This document shows, piece by piece, positions 1-7,011 of a stretch of DNA of 14,512 bases. The stretch is from contig CAMDSI010000037.1 in the NCBI GenBank assembly GCA_945906915.1, forward strand, positions 1-14,512. Direction: 5' to 3'. The DNA is from Spirosoma fluviale. GTDB lineage: Bacteria > Bacteroidota > Bacteroidia > Cytophagales > Spirosomataceae. The position numbers and the translations under genes were made by a program. Within the stretch, counting starts at the first letter, position 1. The number at the start of each line of letters is the position of its first letter. Under the pieces are notes generated by a model that worked only from the letters and a program-made list of their open reading frames with translations, did no database searches and was not told the origin of the DNA.

Positions 1-422
1 AGCGTTTGAATTTTAAATTCATTCCCCGTTTTCACGAATAAAAAAACATCCACCCCTTTGTGTGAGAATTTTCCATTGAGATAAAATTCGTAGGGAACCC
101 AAGCGGTAGCAATTTCGTGATCAATTAGAATAGGTCCCCAGGAAAGTACGCGTTCATCCATATCGCCTTGTTTTCGGGACAAAACACTTTGGACAAATTT
201 CGAAATGGGTACTTCTCGTACGATAGTACCTTCCGGTCTAATCTGACTCACATTCAAAAGCGCATTAGTTGTAAAACAGGACTTTAGGGCCACTGTGTCC
301 ACTGCCTTCATCGCAGAAAAAGTTTTTAATATGACGGCTTTGATTTGTTCTTCGTCCGATGATTTTTGTTGCCCAATCGCCAGCAAAGGGCATAATAATA
401 GGAGTAAAAGTAAATTTCTCAT
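1..422 (-). CDS. Exported NTF2-like (SnoaL / lumazine-binding-like) protein, 3' end missing
   Basis: The reading frame opens with ATG at 422-420 and stays open to the left edge, giving about 140 residues without a stop, so the C-terminus lies outside the window. It begins with a hydrophobic signal peptide (Met-Arg-Asn, a run of leucines, then Cys-Pro-Leu-Leu-Ala-Ile-Gly-Gln), so the product is probably exported. The mature part starts with a helix containing 'AVILKTFSAMKAVDT', then 'CFTTNALL', a 'SWGPILIDHEIATAWVPYEFYLNGKF'-like strand pair, and a HKGVDVFLF strand. This order is typical of small NTF2-fold proteins (DUF4440 / Lumazine_bd_2 type), which often have no known substrate. The start overlaps the stop of the upstream pterin dehydratase gene as ATGA, so the two are probably translationally coupled. 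The family is assigned by pattern only; the function is unknown. Confidence 0.7.
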   Translation of the reverse strand, partial: MRNLLLLLLLCPLLAIGQQKSSDEEQIKAVILKTFSAMKAVDTVALKSCFTTNALLNVSQIRPEGTIVREVPISKFVQSVLSRKQGDMDERVLSWGPILIDHEIATAWVPYEFYLNGKFSHKGVDVFLFVKTGNEFKIQT

Positions 423-661
423 TGATTAAATAGTTCGTCTAAATAGGTAGCTAACGCGTGATCCTTCTCCGTCACCTTATTACCTGCATCGTGTGTGGTG
501 ATTATTACCTGCACCCGATTATAGGTATTAGACCAAGTGGGATGATGGTCAGTTTTGCTGATAAAAGGAGTGGCGTCCTGCATGAATTGCATAGCCTCTT
601 CGAAGGAGGTAAATTCGAAGGTTTTGATTAGCGTATTATTTTCTTCTTTCCAGTTGTTCAT
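419..661 (-). CDS. Pterin-4a-carbinolamine dehydratase (4a-hydroxytetrahydrobiopterin dehydratase)
   Basis: This 80-residue protein shows the family signature: Thr-Asp-His-His-Pro at residues 37-41, then Trp-Ser-Asn-Thr-Tyr-Asn, a later His, and an acidic residue near the end in 'THDAGNKVTEKDHALA'. Family members dehydrate 4a-hydroxytetrahydropterin during recycling of the cofactor of aromatic amino-acid hydroxylases, and are small cytosolic oligomers. The full length (about 80-110 residues is usual) and the paired histidines argue for an active enzyme. I chose ATG at 661; a TTG three codons upstream (670) is the only alternative and adds just three residues. No phenylalanine hydroxylase gene is in the window. 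The gene lies 59 nt behind the MFS transporter and overlaps the next gene by ATGA, so the three may form one transcript. Confidence 0.92.
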   Translation of the reverse strand: MNNWKEENNTLIKTFEFTSFEEAMQFMQDATPFISKTDHHPTWSNTYNRVQVIITTHDAGNKVTEKDHALATYLDELFNQ

Positions 662-720
662 TTTATTCAAATTTTAAACAGACAAGTTCTTGCCTTTACG
701 ATTGAAAACATAGTCAATTT

Positions 721-1962
721 TTAGAACGCTATTTTTTTAGTTGGATCAATTCTCAGCCAAAGCAAACCGCCACAAATAACAACAACGCCAATGATACGAA
801 CTGGGATATCCCAGCTGCCCGTTGCCGTTAAAATATAGCCAAAAGCAATGGACATAATGGTTGATCCTAATTGGCCGGCCATCCCCATGGCCCCTGCCAC
901 AGCACCTGAGTTTTGACCACCGATATCTGCTGATGTTGCCCAAGAAACCGGCAAGGTAAAGTCCTTAAATGCTAGACCAAAAGCTAAAATTACAATGGAC
1001 ACCATCGGGTCTGCGATAAAAGTGGAACTTAGCATGCAACAGCCTGACATCACTAATCCAAACATTCCCACCGAACGTCGACCCCATTTCAAGCCCTTTT
1101 TACGTGCAATGAAATCGGATAAAAAGCCGCCGCTGAAACAACCGATAGTACCTAAAATAAAGGGCAAGGATGCCAGGAATGCGATATGGGCATCATCCAC
1201 CCCTTTGCCATTTTTTAAATATTTTGGCATCCAGGAAAGATAAAAATAGGCCCCATAAAGTAGGCAATGGTACATGCTCATTAATGCCCACACGTTAGGG
1301 GTTTTGATGATCTTTAAAAATACCTGAAGATTATTTTGAGGAATTTTTACTTCGCGACCTAATTCAATATGCGCTAATTCTGATTCTTTAATACCAGGCA
1401 TGTCCTTAGGTTCATTTTGGAACCATAAAACCCAAAAAATAGCCCAAATAATTCCCACTACTCCAAAAATATAAAACACATAACGCCATCCCCAGATAGA
1501 CATGATATAAATCGAAAGGAATGGCGCTAAGGCGGCACCGATGCGGCTAGCTATCCAAATAAAAGACTGGGCTCGACCCGCTTCCTGCTTCGGAAACCAC
1601 CTCGCGACAACGATCGTTGCGTTAGGATACGCTCCAGCTTCGCCTAATCCGAATAAAAATCGGATGATAAATAACATGGTAAATGAATAGGAGAATCCCG
1701 TCAGAATAGTGAAAACTGACCAAGAAAGTACGATTCTAAATAGCACAGATTTAGGCCCTTTAAAATCCCCCCAAAGACCCACGGGTATCTCAAAAATTCC
1801 GTAGGCAAAGGCGAAGGAACCCATGATCCAGCCAAATTCTTTTTCACTTAAATGAAGGTCCTGAGTTATTTGACTTCCCGTAATCGAAATGGAAGTTCTA
1901 TCTAAATAGGTAATGATGGAAAATAAAGCTAATACGAACAGTACCCAAAATCTTTTTTGCAT
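721..1962 (-). CDS. MFS transporter, anion:cation symporter (ACS) type
   Basis: This 413-residue integral membrane protein has about 12 hydrophobic segments in two halves around a hydrophilic loop near residues 195-215. Features typical of the ACS family (hexuronate, glucarate, galactonate and phthalate carriers) are visible: 'YLDRTSIS' in helix 1 (residues 19-26), a motif-A-like Gly-Leu-Trp-Gly-Asp-Phe-Lys-Gly at 62-69, and 'RFLFGLGEAGAYPNA' at 101-115. The likely role is proton-coupled uptake of a small organic acid or sugar acid across the inner membrane; the substrate cannot be read from sequence. The ATG at 1962 follows an AT-rich 57-nt gap after the phosphoesterase gene. That gap has only a loose promoter match (TATTATTG), so both read-through and its own promoter are possible. 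Confidence 0.88.
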   Translation of the reverse strand: MQKRFWVLFVLALFSIITYLDRTSISITGSQITQDLHLSEKEFGWIMGSFAFAYGIFEIPVGLWGDFKGPKSVLFRIVLSWSVFTILTGFSYSFTMLFIIRFLFGLGEAGAYPNATIVVARWFPKQEAGRAQSFIWIASRIGAALAPFLSIYIMSIWGWRYVFYIFGVVGIIWAIFWVLWFQNEPKDMPGIKESELAHIELGREVKIPQNNLQVFLKIIKTPNVWALMSMYHCLLYGAYFYLSWMPKYLKNGKGVDDAHIAFLASLPFILGTIGCFSGGFLSDFIARKKGLKWGRRSVGMFGLVMSGCCMLSSTFIADPMVSIVILAFGLAFKDFTLPVSWATSADIGGQNSGAVAGAMGMAGQLGSTIMSIAFGYILTATGSWDIPVRIIGVVVICGGLLWLRIDPTKKIAF

Positions 1963-2019
1963 TATTCATTACTATTTTTGCAATAATACAATAAATAATT
2001 TTAAAAATACCCCGTTCGA

Positions 2020-4437
2020 CTAATCCTCCTTCTTCACTATCGGATAGACAAATGCTGCCCGTGTAGGTCCAGGAAATGGCACATGACTTCCTTTCAATCC
2101 ATGCCATAAGACTAAATTAAAGGCCACATCATTATTCGTATCTTCTTTGTCAAAATTAAATAACTCCGATCTGCGTTGCCACTCGTTGCGCGCCACATTT
2201 CTGCCTCCTAAATCTATCTTAGGAATGATGGCTTTGAAATCAATCGGTCTTGCAACTGAATCAAAACTGCGCCACATCGGCATAGCAGCGGCATCATATT
2301 GCGACATTGGATTTAATCCCAAAATCAATTCCATCGTCCGCAACATCGAACTAGTTGTGTATGCGGTGTGATCTACGTAATTACGTTTCACAAATCCACC
2401 AGCCACATAAGCGGTGCTGCGATGGGCATCCACGTGATCCGCCCCGTTTTGGGCATCGTCCTCAATCATAAACACCACCGATTCATTCCATATTGGACTA
2501 TTTGCCAACGTTTCAATTAATTGCCCCACAGCTAAATCATTATCAGCTACGTGTGCATACGGTGTAGGTCTACCTAAACGCAAGCCTTCCGTATGGTCAT
2601 TTCCTAGGCGTATGGAATTAAATTGCGGAACCCGATTTTCCTTCACCATCTCCTGAAATTCCGTTTTCCAAATACGTAAACGCGTCGTATCCATAATCGC
2701 TAAACTATAACTCGGAAATGTCGGGTGAAAATGTTTATCGAGAGACGCAATTGCTGGCTTATTACCGGTCATAAATTCGCCATAAGTCCGGTAGCTCACC
2801 CCATAACGATTACATAAATCCCAAATATATCCGCTCTTATTCATCACAGCATTCTTTTCAGGCTCCCCATAAATTCCGCCGCCTTTTCCACCATAGCTCG
2901 TAGGCCAGTTTTTCTCCATAAAATCCGTAGCATAAGCTCCCATAGACCAATGATGACCATCTGCACTCACCTCAGCATCCACATAAAAATTATCTAGCAA
3001 CACAAATTTCTCCGAAATAGCGTGTTGATTTGGCGTATATTTTCTGCCAAATAATAACAAAGTAGTATCTCCATTTCCGGTTTTTATATCTGATAAAACC
3101 TGGTCATATGTCCTATTTTCCTTAATCACATAAAACACATATTTGATGGGGGATTTTTGGCCTACCTTCATCGGAATAGGAAAACCCGGTGCGTCTTTAT
3201 CTGCTAATTCCGCCTTCGCTGGATTGTAGGACGCATTGCTATAAACAGCTTTAGAATACCCAGCCATATCCACTGCACTAGGCGAAGGAATAATACTCAT
3301 CGTCCCTTTGAACAAAGAACCGATGTATTGCACTTCTTTAGGCGCATTCATATCGCCCTGGTGCAAATTCACCTCCTCCCCATTTTTTATAGGACGAGGG
3401 CCAAAGGGGTTCGCATAGGACGTATTTCCCTTCCCATTCGTCACCCAAATCTTATCCGCAATAAATTTCACATTGGTAGGAAACCAACCCACTGGTATAA
3501 AACCCATCGGCCTACTTGATCCCGTTACCGAAATATCATAAACAGCTAAGCAATTATTATCCGCATTCGCCACATACAATCTTTTCTTCAAAGGGTCAAT
3601 CGCTAATCCATTAGTAGTCGATCCAGAAGGTGAATTCGGATACAAGGCCACATCTAATGTTTCGATCACTTTTTTCGTAATTAGATTGACCACTGACACC
3701 GAATTGTCATTCGCATTACAAACATATAAGAGTTTGCCGTTTGTTGAAAGCAACATCTCATTCGGGTTATCCCCTACTTTTACGGGCGATTTCCAAGTAG
3801 CATTTTCTACATCAAACACCAATACCTGATCGCAACCCCAGCATGAAATATATAATTCCTTTGCATCTGGACTCAAAACACTCATATATGCTTCTGCATC
3901 TAAACCTAATTGCTTATCGATTTTCTGGGTTTTAGCATCGATAATATATAGCGACCGATTGTCGCGAGTTACTACGTATATTTTTTGGCGTTTCTGGTCA
4001 AAGGTAATTCCAGCCGGTCCCACCCGATTAGGCCATACTGCACCCAACACAATTTCATCTTTTTTGACTAATTTATTTGCCTTGATTTCATAGCGCACCA
4101 CCTTATTATCATGACCACCCGCTGCATATAAAAATTGATCGTCTGGACTGAAAGCAAGTCCGTACCAGGCTTTGGGAATAATTACGGTATCAATCAATTT
4201 TTCAGTTTTCACGTCGACTAACATGATGCTGTGCGCACTTACCCCATTATTCGTTACCGCCACATACTTTTTATTATGGCTTACCGCCATATTTAAGGGC
4301 AAATCACCTAACGAAAAAGACTTTCCCGCCGGGCTTAATTTCCAGCCATTAGGCAGAGAAATCACAGGGGACATTTTCTGAGCTGAAACGTAGAAAAACG
4401 TTCCCAGAACCAAGCCGAGTACATAAATAAATCGCAT
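2020..4437 (-). CDS. Exported YncE-like beta-propeller fused to a phosphoesterase / alkaline-phosphatase-like domain
   Basis: The 805-residue protein begins with a signal peptide (residues 1-19, cut near Ala-Gln), so it acts in the periplasm or outside the cell. Residues about 45-365 form a seven-bladed YVTN/YncE-type propeller with recurring blade motifs such as 'KLLYVCNANDNSVSVVNL', 'RLYVANADNNCLAVYDI' and 'LYIIDAKTQKI'. Residues about 430-790 form a phosphoesterase domain of the phospholipase C / acid phosphatase superfamily: Lys-Glu-Asn-Arg-Thr-Tyr-Asp at 439-445, 'SADGHHWSMGAYATDF' from 491, Asn-Asp-His at 613-615, and Glu-Asp-Asp at 659-661 followed by 'ADHVDAHRS'. These acidic and histidine residues probably bind metal and phosphate. 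This two-domain arrangement recurs in Bacteroidota, but its substrate is not established. ATG at 4437 gives a clean signal peptide. The gene stands between a glycosyltransferase pair upstream and the MFS gene downstream. Confidence 0.9.
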   Translation of the reverse strand: MRFIYVLGLVLGTFFYVSAQKMSPVISLPNGWKLSPAGKSFSLGDLPLNMAVSHNKKYVAVTNNGVSAHSIMLVDVKTEKLIDTVIIPKAWYGLAFSPDDQFLYAAGGHDNKVVRYEIKANKLVKKDEIVLGAVWPNRVGPAGITFDQKRQKIYVVTRDNRSLYIIDAKTQKIDKQLGLDAEAYMSVLSPDAKELYISCWGCDQVLVFDVENATWKSPVKVGDNPNEMLLSTNGKLLYVCNANDNSVSVVNLITKKVIETLDVALYPNSPSGSTTNGLAIDPLKKRLYVANADNNCLAVYDISVTGSSRPMGFIPVGWFPTNVKFIADKIWVTNGKGNTSYANPFGPRPIKNGEEVNLHQGDMNAPKEVQYIGSLFKGTMSIIPSPSAVDMAGYSKAVYSNASYNPAKAELADKDAPGFPIPMKVGQKSPIKYVFYVIKENRTYDQVLSDIKTGNGDTTLLLFGRKYTPNQHAISEKFVLLDNFYVDAEVSADGHHWSMGAYATDFMEKNWPTSYGGKGGGIYGEPEKNAVMNKSGYIWDLCNRYGVSYRTYGEFMTGNKPAIASLDKHFHPTFPSYSLAIMDTTRLRIWKTEFQEMVKENRVPQFNSIRLGNDHTEGLRLGRPTPYAHVADNDLAVGQLIETLANSPIWNESVVFMIEDDAQNGADHVDAHRSTAYVAGGFVKRNYVDHTAYTTSSMLRTMELILGLNPMSQYDAAAMPMWRSFDSVARPIDFKAIIPKIDLGGRNVARNEWQRRSELFNFDKEDTNNDVAFNLVLWHGLKGSHVPFPGPTRAAFVYPIVKKED

Positions 4438-4522
4438 AATTATAGGTTTTTTAGAGAGGCAAAATACGCATTTTCGTCATTTCTCAGATAAACGAATGAT
4501 TAAATTTAGGTAGATCGGAGTT

Positions 4523-5257
4523 TTATTTATGCCGAAACCAGCAGTCGATACGGTCATTTTCATAGGCTTTGAAAACCGTATTCACGGGAGCTCCGTGTTG
4601 TAAATTGTCATTAAACCGCGTCCGTGCTAGATAATTGAAGGCACCCATATCTCCTGTATATGCCGTTTTATTGCTATGATTATAACTTTCATGCAAATCG
4701 CATAATTGCTGCAAAAAGTCCATAAAAAGCGGAAATGCACCGCCAAAAACACCGCAGTTTAAAAGTGCTTCAGAAGCAAATCGTTCCTCATAAGCGGCAT
4801 AATCAGGAATTTGTGCTCTTAAATGCTCTGCATGAGCTAGCATCCACTCATTATTTAGCGTTTTAGGCTCATCCCCGCAGAAAAGGGCATCTGGATTAGC
4901 GGTATATAGTGGATGAATGAAAGGGTTCTGAGCTAAAGTCACATCTGACACATCCGTCACAAAAACGCCCTGAACCTGCATCATCTCAGCTAAATAATCA
5001 CGGTAAACAAAATAGCGGTAGACATTCGGATTAAAAGCTGGATTATAGCTAATGCGCTCGAAGGAAATGTGCTCGTTTTCGTAGCGCGCACAAGTTTCAT
5101 CCGAAAAATTATTGTGAAAAATGACACCTTTCAAGTTCGCCGCAGCCACTGATTCCGCCCATTCTCGAACGAATTCATAGGAATCATCCGCCAAAGTCAT
5201 GTTCCGATTCACATCATACACACCCGTAATGTGGCAAGCTAAAACAAGATGTTGCAT
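4523..5257 (-). CDS. Putative glycosyltransferase of GT-A type, family not recognised
   Basis: This 244-residue soluble protein has no signal peptide or membrane helix. Its start 'MQHLVLACHITGVYDVNRN' resembles the first strand of a nucleotide-sugar fold. The segment 'VQGVFVTDVSDVTLAQNPF' (95-113) resembles a metal-binding Asp-x-(x)-Asp loop after a hydrophobic strand. 'LLNCGVFGG' (166-174) is like the 'N-G/A-G' acceptor loop seen in several GT-A enzymes. 'TGDMGAFNYLAR' (201-212), 'HGAPVNTVFK' (221-230) and the terminal 'WFRHK' look like conserved motifs of one family. I infer sugar transfer from these motifs and from the neighbour: the start codon lies only 2 nt after the stop of a family-2 glycosyltransferase gene, so the two are almost certainly co-translated. 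I cannot name donor, acceptor or GT family. Confidence 0.6.
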   Translation of the reverse strand: MQHLVLACHITGVYDVNRNMTLADDSYEFVREWAESVAAANLKGVIFHNNFSDETCARYENEHISFERISYNPAFNPNVYRYFVYRDYLAEMMQVQGVFVTDVSDVTLAQNPFIHPLYTANPDALFCGDEPKTLNNEWMLAHAEHLRAQIPDYAAYEERFASEALLNCGVFGGAFPLFMDFLQQLCDLHESYNHSNKTAYTGDMGAFNYLARTRFNDNLQHGAPVNTVFKAYENDRIDCWFRHK

Positions 5258-5259
5258 GA

Positions 5260-5913
5260 TTAATTAGCGTTCAACTGGAGTTCTTGCTTCAATAAGGCGC
5301 AGGTGCTGTTCGGATTATTACGGTAGTAAATGTAGGATCTTTGGAATACCTTCTTTGTTTTAAACTCAATCTCGGCGCGCTCAAAAAAAGCGGAATCGGC
5401 TGCAAAACCTCCTTTAAAGTCAATGCTTTTGAACACTTTTTGATGGCCAAATAAGGTCCCAAAAAGCACCGCATCATCCAAATGAATGGGCTTACTTAAA
5501 TCATTTTTATCAGGAACATAATAATCTTCCACCGTATCCACCACCGTCTCTGCGGTAGAACAAATCAGATCCACATTTTCAATCTCCTGTAAACAAGTAC
5601 TTAAATGATAGGGCTTATACTCGTCATCACTATCTAAAATGGTAATAAATTCCCCCACACTAATTAATACCCCCCGATTAATGGATTCCGCCTGGCCGCG
5701 GTTACTATGGCGAATATAGATAATTTTTTCTTCGTGGGCCTCCACATATTCTAGCAAGGCTTTGCGGTCATTGCCCTTACTTCCATCGTCGATGATGATC
5801 AGTTCGAAATCCTGAAAATCTTGCTGTAGAACAGAATCAATGGCTCTTTTGGTTAATTGAAAGTCTGTATTATAGACGGCCATCAACACCGATATTTTAA
5901 CATTCTTAGGCAT
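5260..5913 (-). CDS. Family 2 glycosyltransferase (short)
   Basis: This 217-residue GT-A enzyme opens with 'KISVLMAVYN', the first nucleotide-binding strand of GT2. Asp-Asp-Gly-Ser lies at 42-45, 'NRGQAESINRGV' at 71-82, and the metal-binding 'ILDSDDEY' with Asp94-Ser-Asp96. It probably transfers a sugar from a nucleotide sugar in the cytoplasm, for a surface glycan or glycoprotein. I start it at ATG 5913: the frame can be extended to a TTG at 5967, but the extension has no GT2 character and crosses a good promoter-like box. The protein is short for GT2, which usually has 250-350 residues, and lacks a membrane anchor. It is tightly coupled to the downstream putative glycosyltransferase. No export or polymerisation genes are next to it. 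Confidence 0.88.
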   Translation of the reverse strand: MPKNVKISVLMAVYNTDFQLTKRAIDSVLQQDFQDFELIIIDDGSKGNDRKALLEYVEAHEEKIIYIRHSNRGQAESINRGVLISVGEFITILDSDDEYKPYHLSTCLQEIENVDLICSTAETVVDTVEDYYVPDKNDLSKPIHLDDAVLFGTLFGHQKVFKSIDFKGGFAADSAFFERAEIEFKTKKVFQRSYIYYRNNPNSTCALLKQELQLNAN

Positions 5914-5954
5914 GATCTGCTTATAAGTTCCACCAAAATAGGCTTTAACGGAGG

Positions 5955-5962
5955 CAAATGTA
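5955..5962 (-). promoter_or_regulatory. Candidate -7 promoter box for the glycosyltransferase pair
   Basis: On the minus strand the bases read TACATTTG, a full match to the Bacteroidota -7 consensus TAnnTTTG. The box lies 41 nt upstream of the chosen ATG at 5913, which suits a short leader. No clear TTTG was found at the -33 distance, so this is a one-box prediction. The box supports the internal ATG rather than the upstream TTG as the start. Confidence 0.4.
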
Positions 5963-5974
5963 GTCAAATATTAC

Positions 5975-5982
5975 TATGTTTA
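5975..5982 (+). promoter_or_regulatory. Candidate -7 promoter box for the peptidase-xylanase unit
   Basis: TATGTTTA matches seven of the eight positions of TAnnTTTG and lies 12 nt before the ATG at 5995, implying a very short leader. The same octamer forms the -7 box proposed for the rhodopsin gene. No TTTG was seen about 18-21 nt upstream, so support is weak. It would fire divergently from the glycosyltransferase promoter in the same 81-nt gap. Confidence 0.25.
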
Positions 5983-5994
5983 AGAAAAAAAACG

Positions 5995-6999
5995 ATGAAC
6001 AAACTGTTACTAATTGCCCTATCGATTTTTACCCTTTCTTCCTGCACGAAAAGCGGAGAAACGGTGTCTAACTACTTCTCCTATCCTGACAGCCTAGAAG
6101 CCGGTGGGGTGAAAATGATTCCTATTCAAACGTCTGCCGGTACTTTTAAGGTGTGGACGAAGCGTTTTGGAAATAACCCTAAGATCAAAATCCTCTTATT
6201 ACATGGTGGTCCAGCGATGACGCACGAGTACATGGAATGTTTTGAGACGTTTTTCCAAAGAGAAGGCTTCGAATTCTATGAATACGATCAGCTGGGCTCC
6301 TATTACAGTGATCAACCGATGGATTCAACGCTATGGAGAACGGAACGATTTGTAGAAGAAGTGGAGCAGGTGCGCAAGGCAATCGGTGCTGATTCCACTA
6401 ATTTTTATGTGGTAGGTAACTCATGGGGTGGCATTTTAGGCATGGAATATGCGCTGAAATACCAAAAAAATATGAAGGGTCTTTTAGTTTCTAATATGGT
6501 GGCAAGTGCGCCAGAATATGGAAAATATGCGGAGGAGGTTTTAGCCAAACAGATGGATCCGACGATTTTAGCAGAGGTTAGAGCTATCGAGGCAAAAAAG
6601 GATTTCAATAATCCGCGCTACATGGAATTATTGATTCCCAACTTCTACCATGAGCATATTTGCCGCTTAAAAGAATGGCCAGATGCCTTAAATCGCACAT
6701 TTAAACATGGAAACAGCTCTATTTATGTCCGAATGCAAGGACCGAGTGAATTTGGAATTAGCGGACTTTTGGAGAAATGGGATATTAAAAATCGCTTAAA
6801 AGAAATCACGGTTCCTACCCTGATGATCGGGGCGAAATACGACACAATGGATCCGAAAGCGATGGAAGAACAGAGCAAATTAGTTAAAAATGGCTCCTAC
6901 CTGTACTGCCCGAACGGTAGCCACTTAGCGATGTGGGATGACCAAAAAGTTTACATGAATGGCGTCATTTCATTCATTAAGAAGGTAAATGGGGAATAA
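5995..6999 (+). CDS. Lipoprotein alpha/beta hydrolase of the proline iminopeptidase (peptidase S33) type
   Basis: The 334-residue protein starts with a lipoprotein signal, 'MNKLLLIALSIFTLSSC', with Cys17 as the lipidation site, so it is probably membrane-anchored outside the cytoplasm. The S33 hydrolase motifs are complete: oxyanion-hole His70-Gly-Gly-Pro73, 'YDQLGSYYSDQP' (the DQxGxxxS block of prolyl aminopeptidases), nucleophile elbow Gly-Asn142-Ser143-Trp-Gly-Gly, acid Asp283 in 'IGAKYDTMDP', and His310 in 'NGSHLAMWDD'. The likely reaction is removal of an N-terminal proline or a similar residue from short peptides; related esterases share the fold. An in-frame ATG exists further upstream (5857), but it lies inside the divergent gene and would destroy the lipobox, so I reject it. 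The GH10 gene begins 12 nt after the stop, which suggests an operon. Confidence 0.88.
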   Translation: MNKLLLIALSIFTLSSCTKSGETVSNYFSYPDSLEAGGVKMIPIQTSAGTFKVWTKRFGNNPKIKILLLHGGPAMTHEYMECFETFFQREGFEFYEYDQLGSYYSDQPMDSTLWRTERFVEEVEQVRKAIGADSTNFYVVGNSWGGILGMEYALKYQKNMKGLLVSNMVASAPEYGKYAEEVLAKQMDPTILAEVRAIEAKKDFNNPRYMELLIPNFYHEHICRLKEWPDALNRTFKHGNSSIYVRMQGPSEFGISGLLEKWDIKNRLKEITVPTLMIGAKYDTMDPKAMEEQSKLVKNGSYLYCPNGSHLAMWDDQKVYMNGVISFIKKVNGE

Positions 7000-7011
7000 A
7001 AACTGCTTCTT

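Noticed and set aside
4438..4522. Possible hairpin terminator between the glycosyltransferase pair and the phosphoesterase gene
   Set aside because: Only a 5-bp stem with a 14-nt loop and no T-run on the minus strand could be found.
5914..5967. TTG-initiated extension of the GT2 gene to 5967
   Set aside because: The extra 18 residues have no GT2 features, and a perfect TAnnTTTG box on the same strand falls inside them.
5857..5994. Longer 380-residue form of the peptidase starting at ATG 5857
   Set aside because: The extension lies over the start of the divergent glycosyltransferase, includes the promoter region, and would bury the lipoprotein signal (lipobox Cys17) that starts cleanly at ATG 5995.
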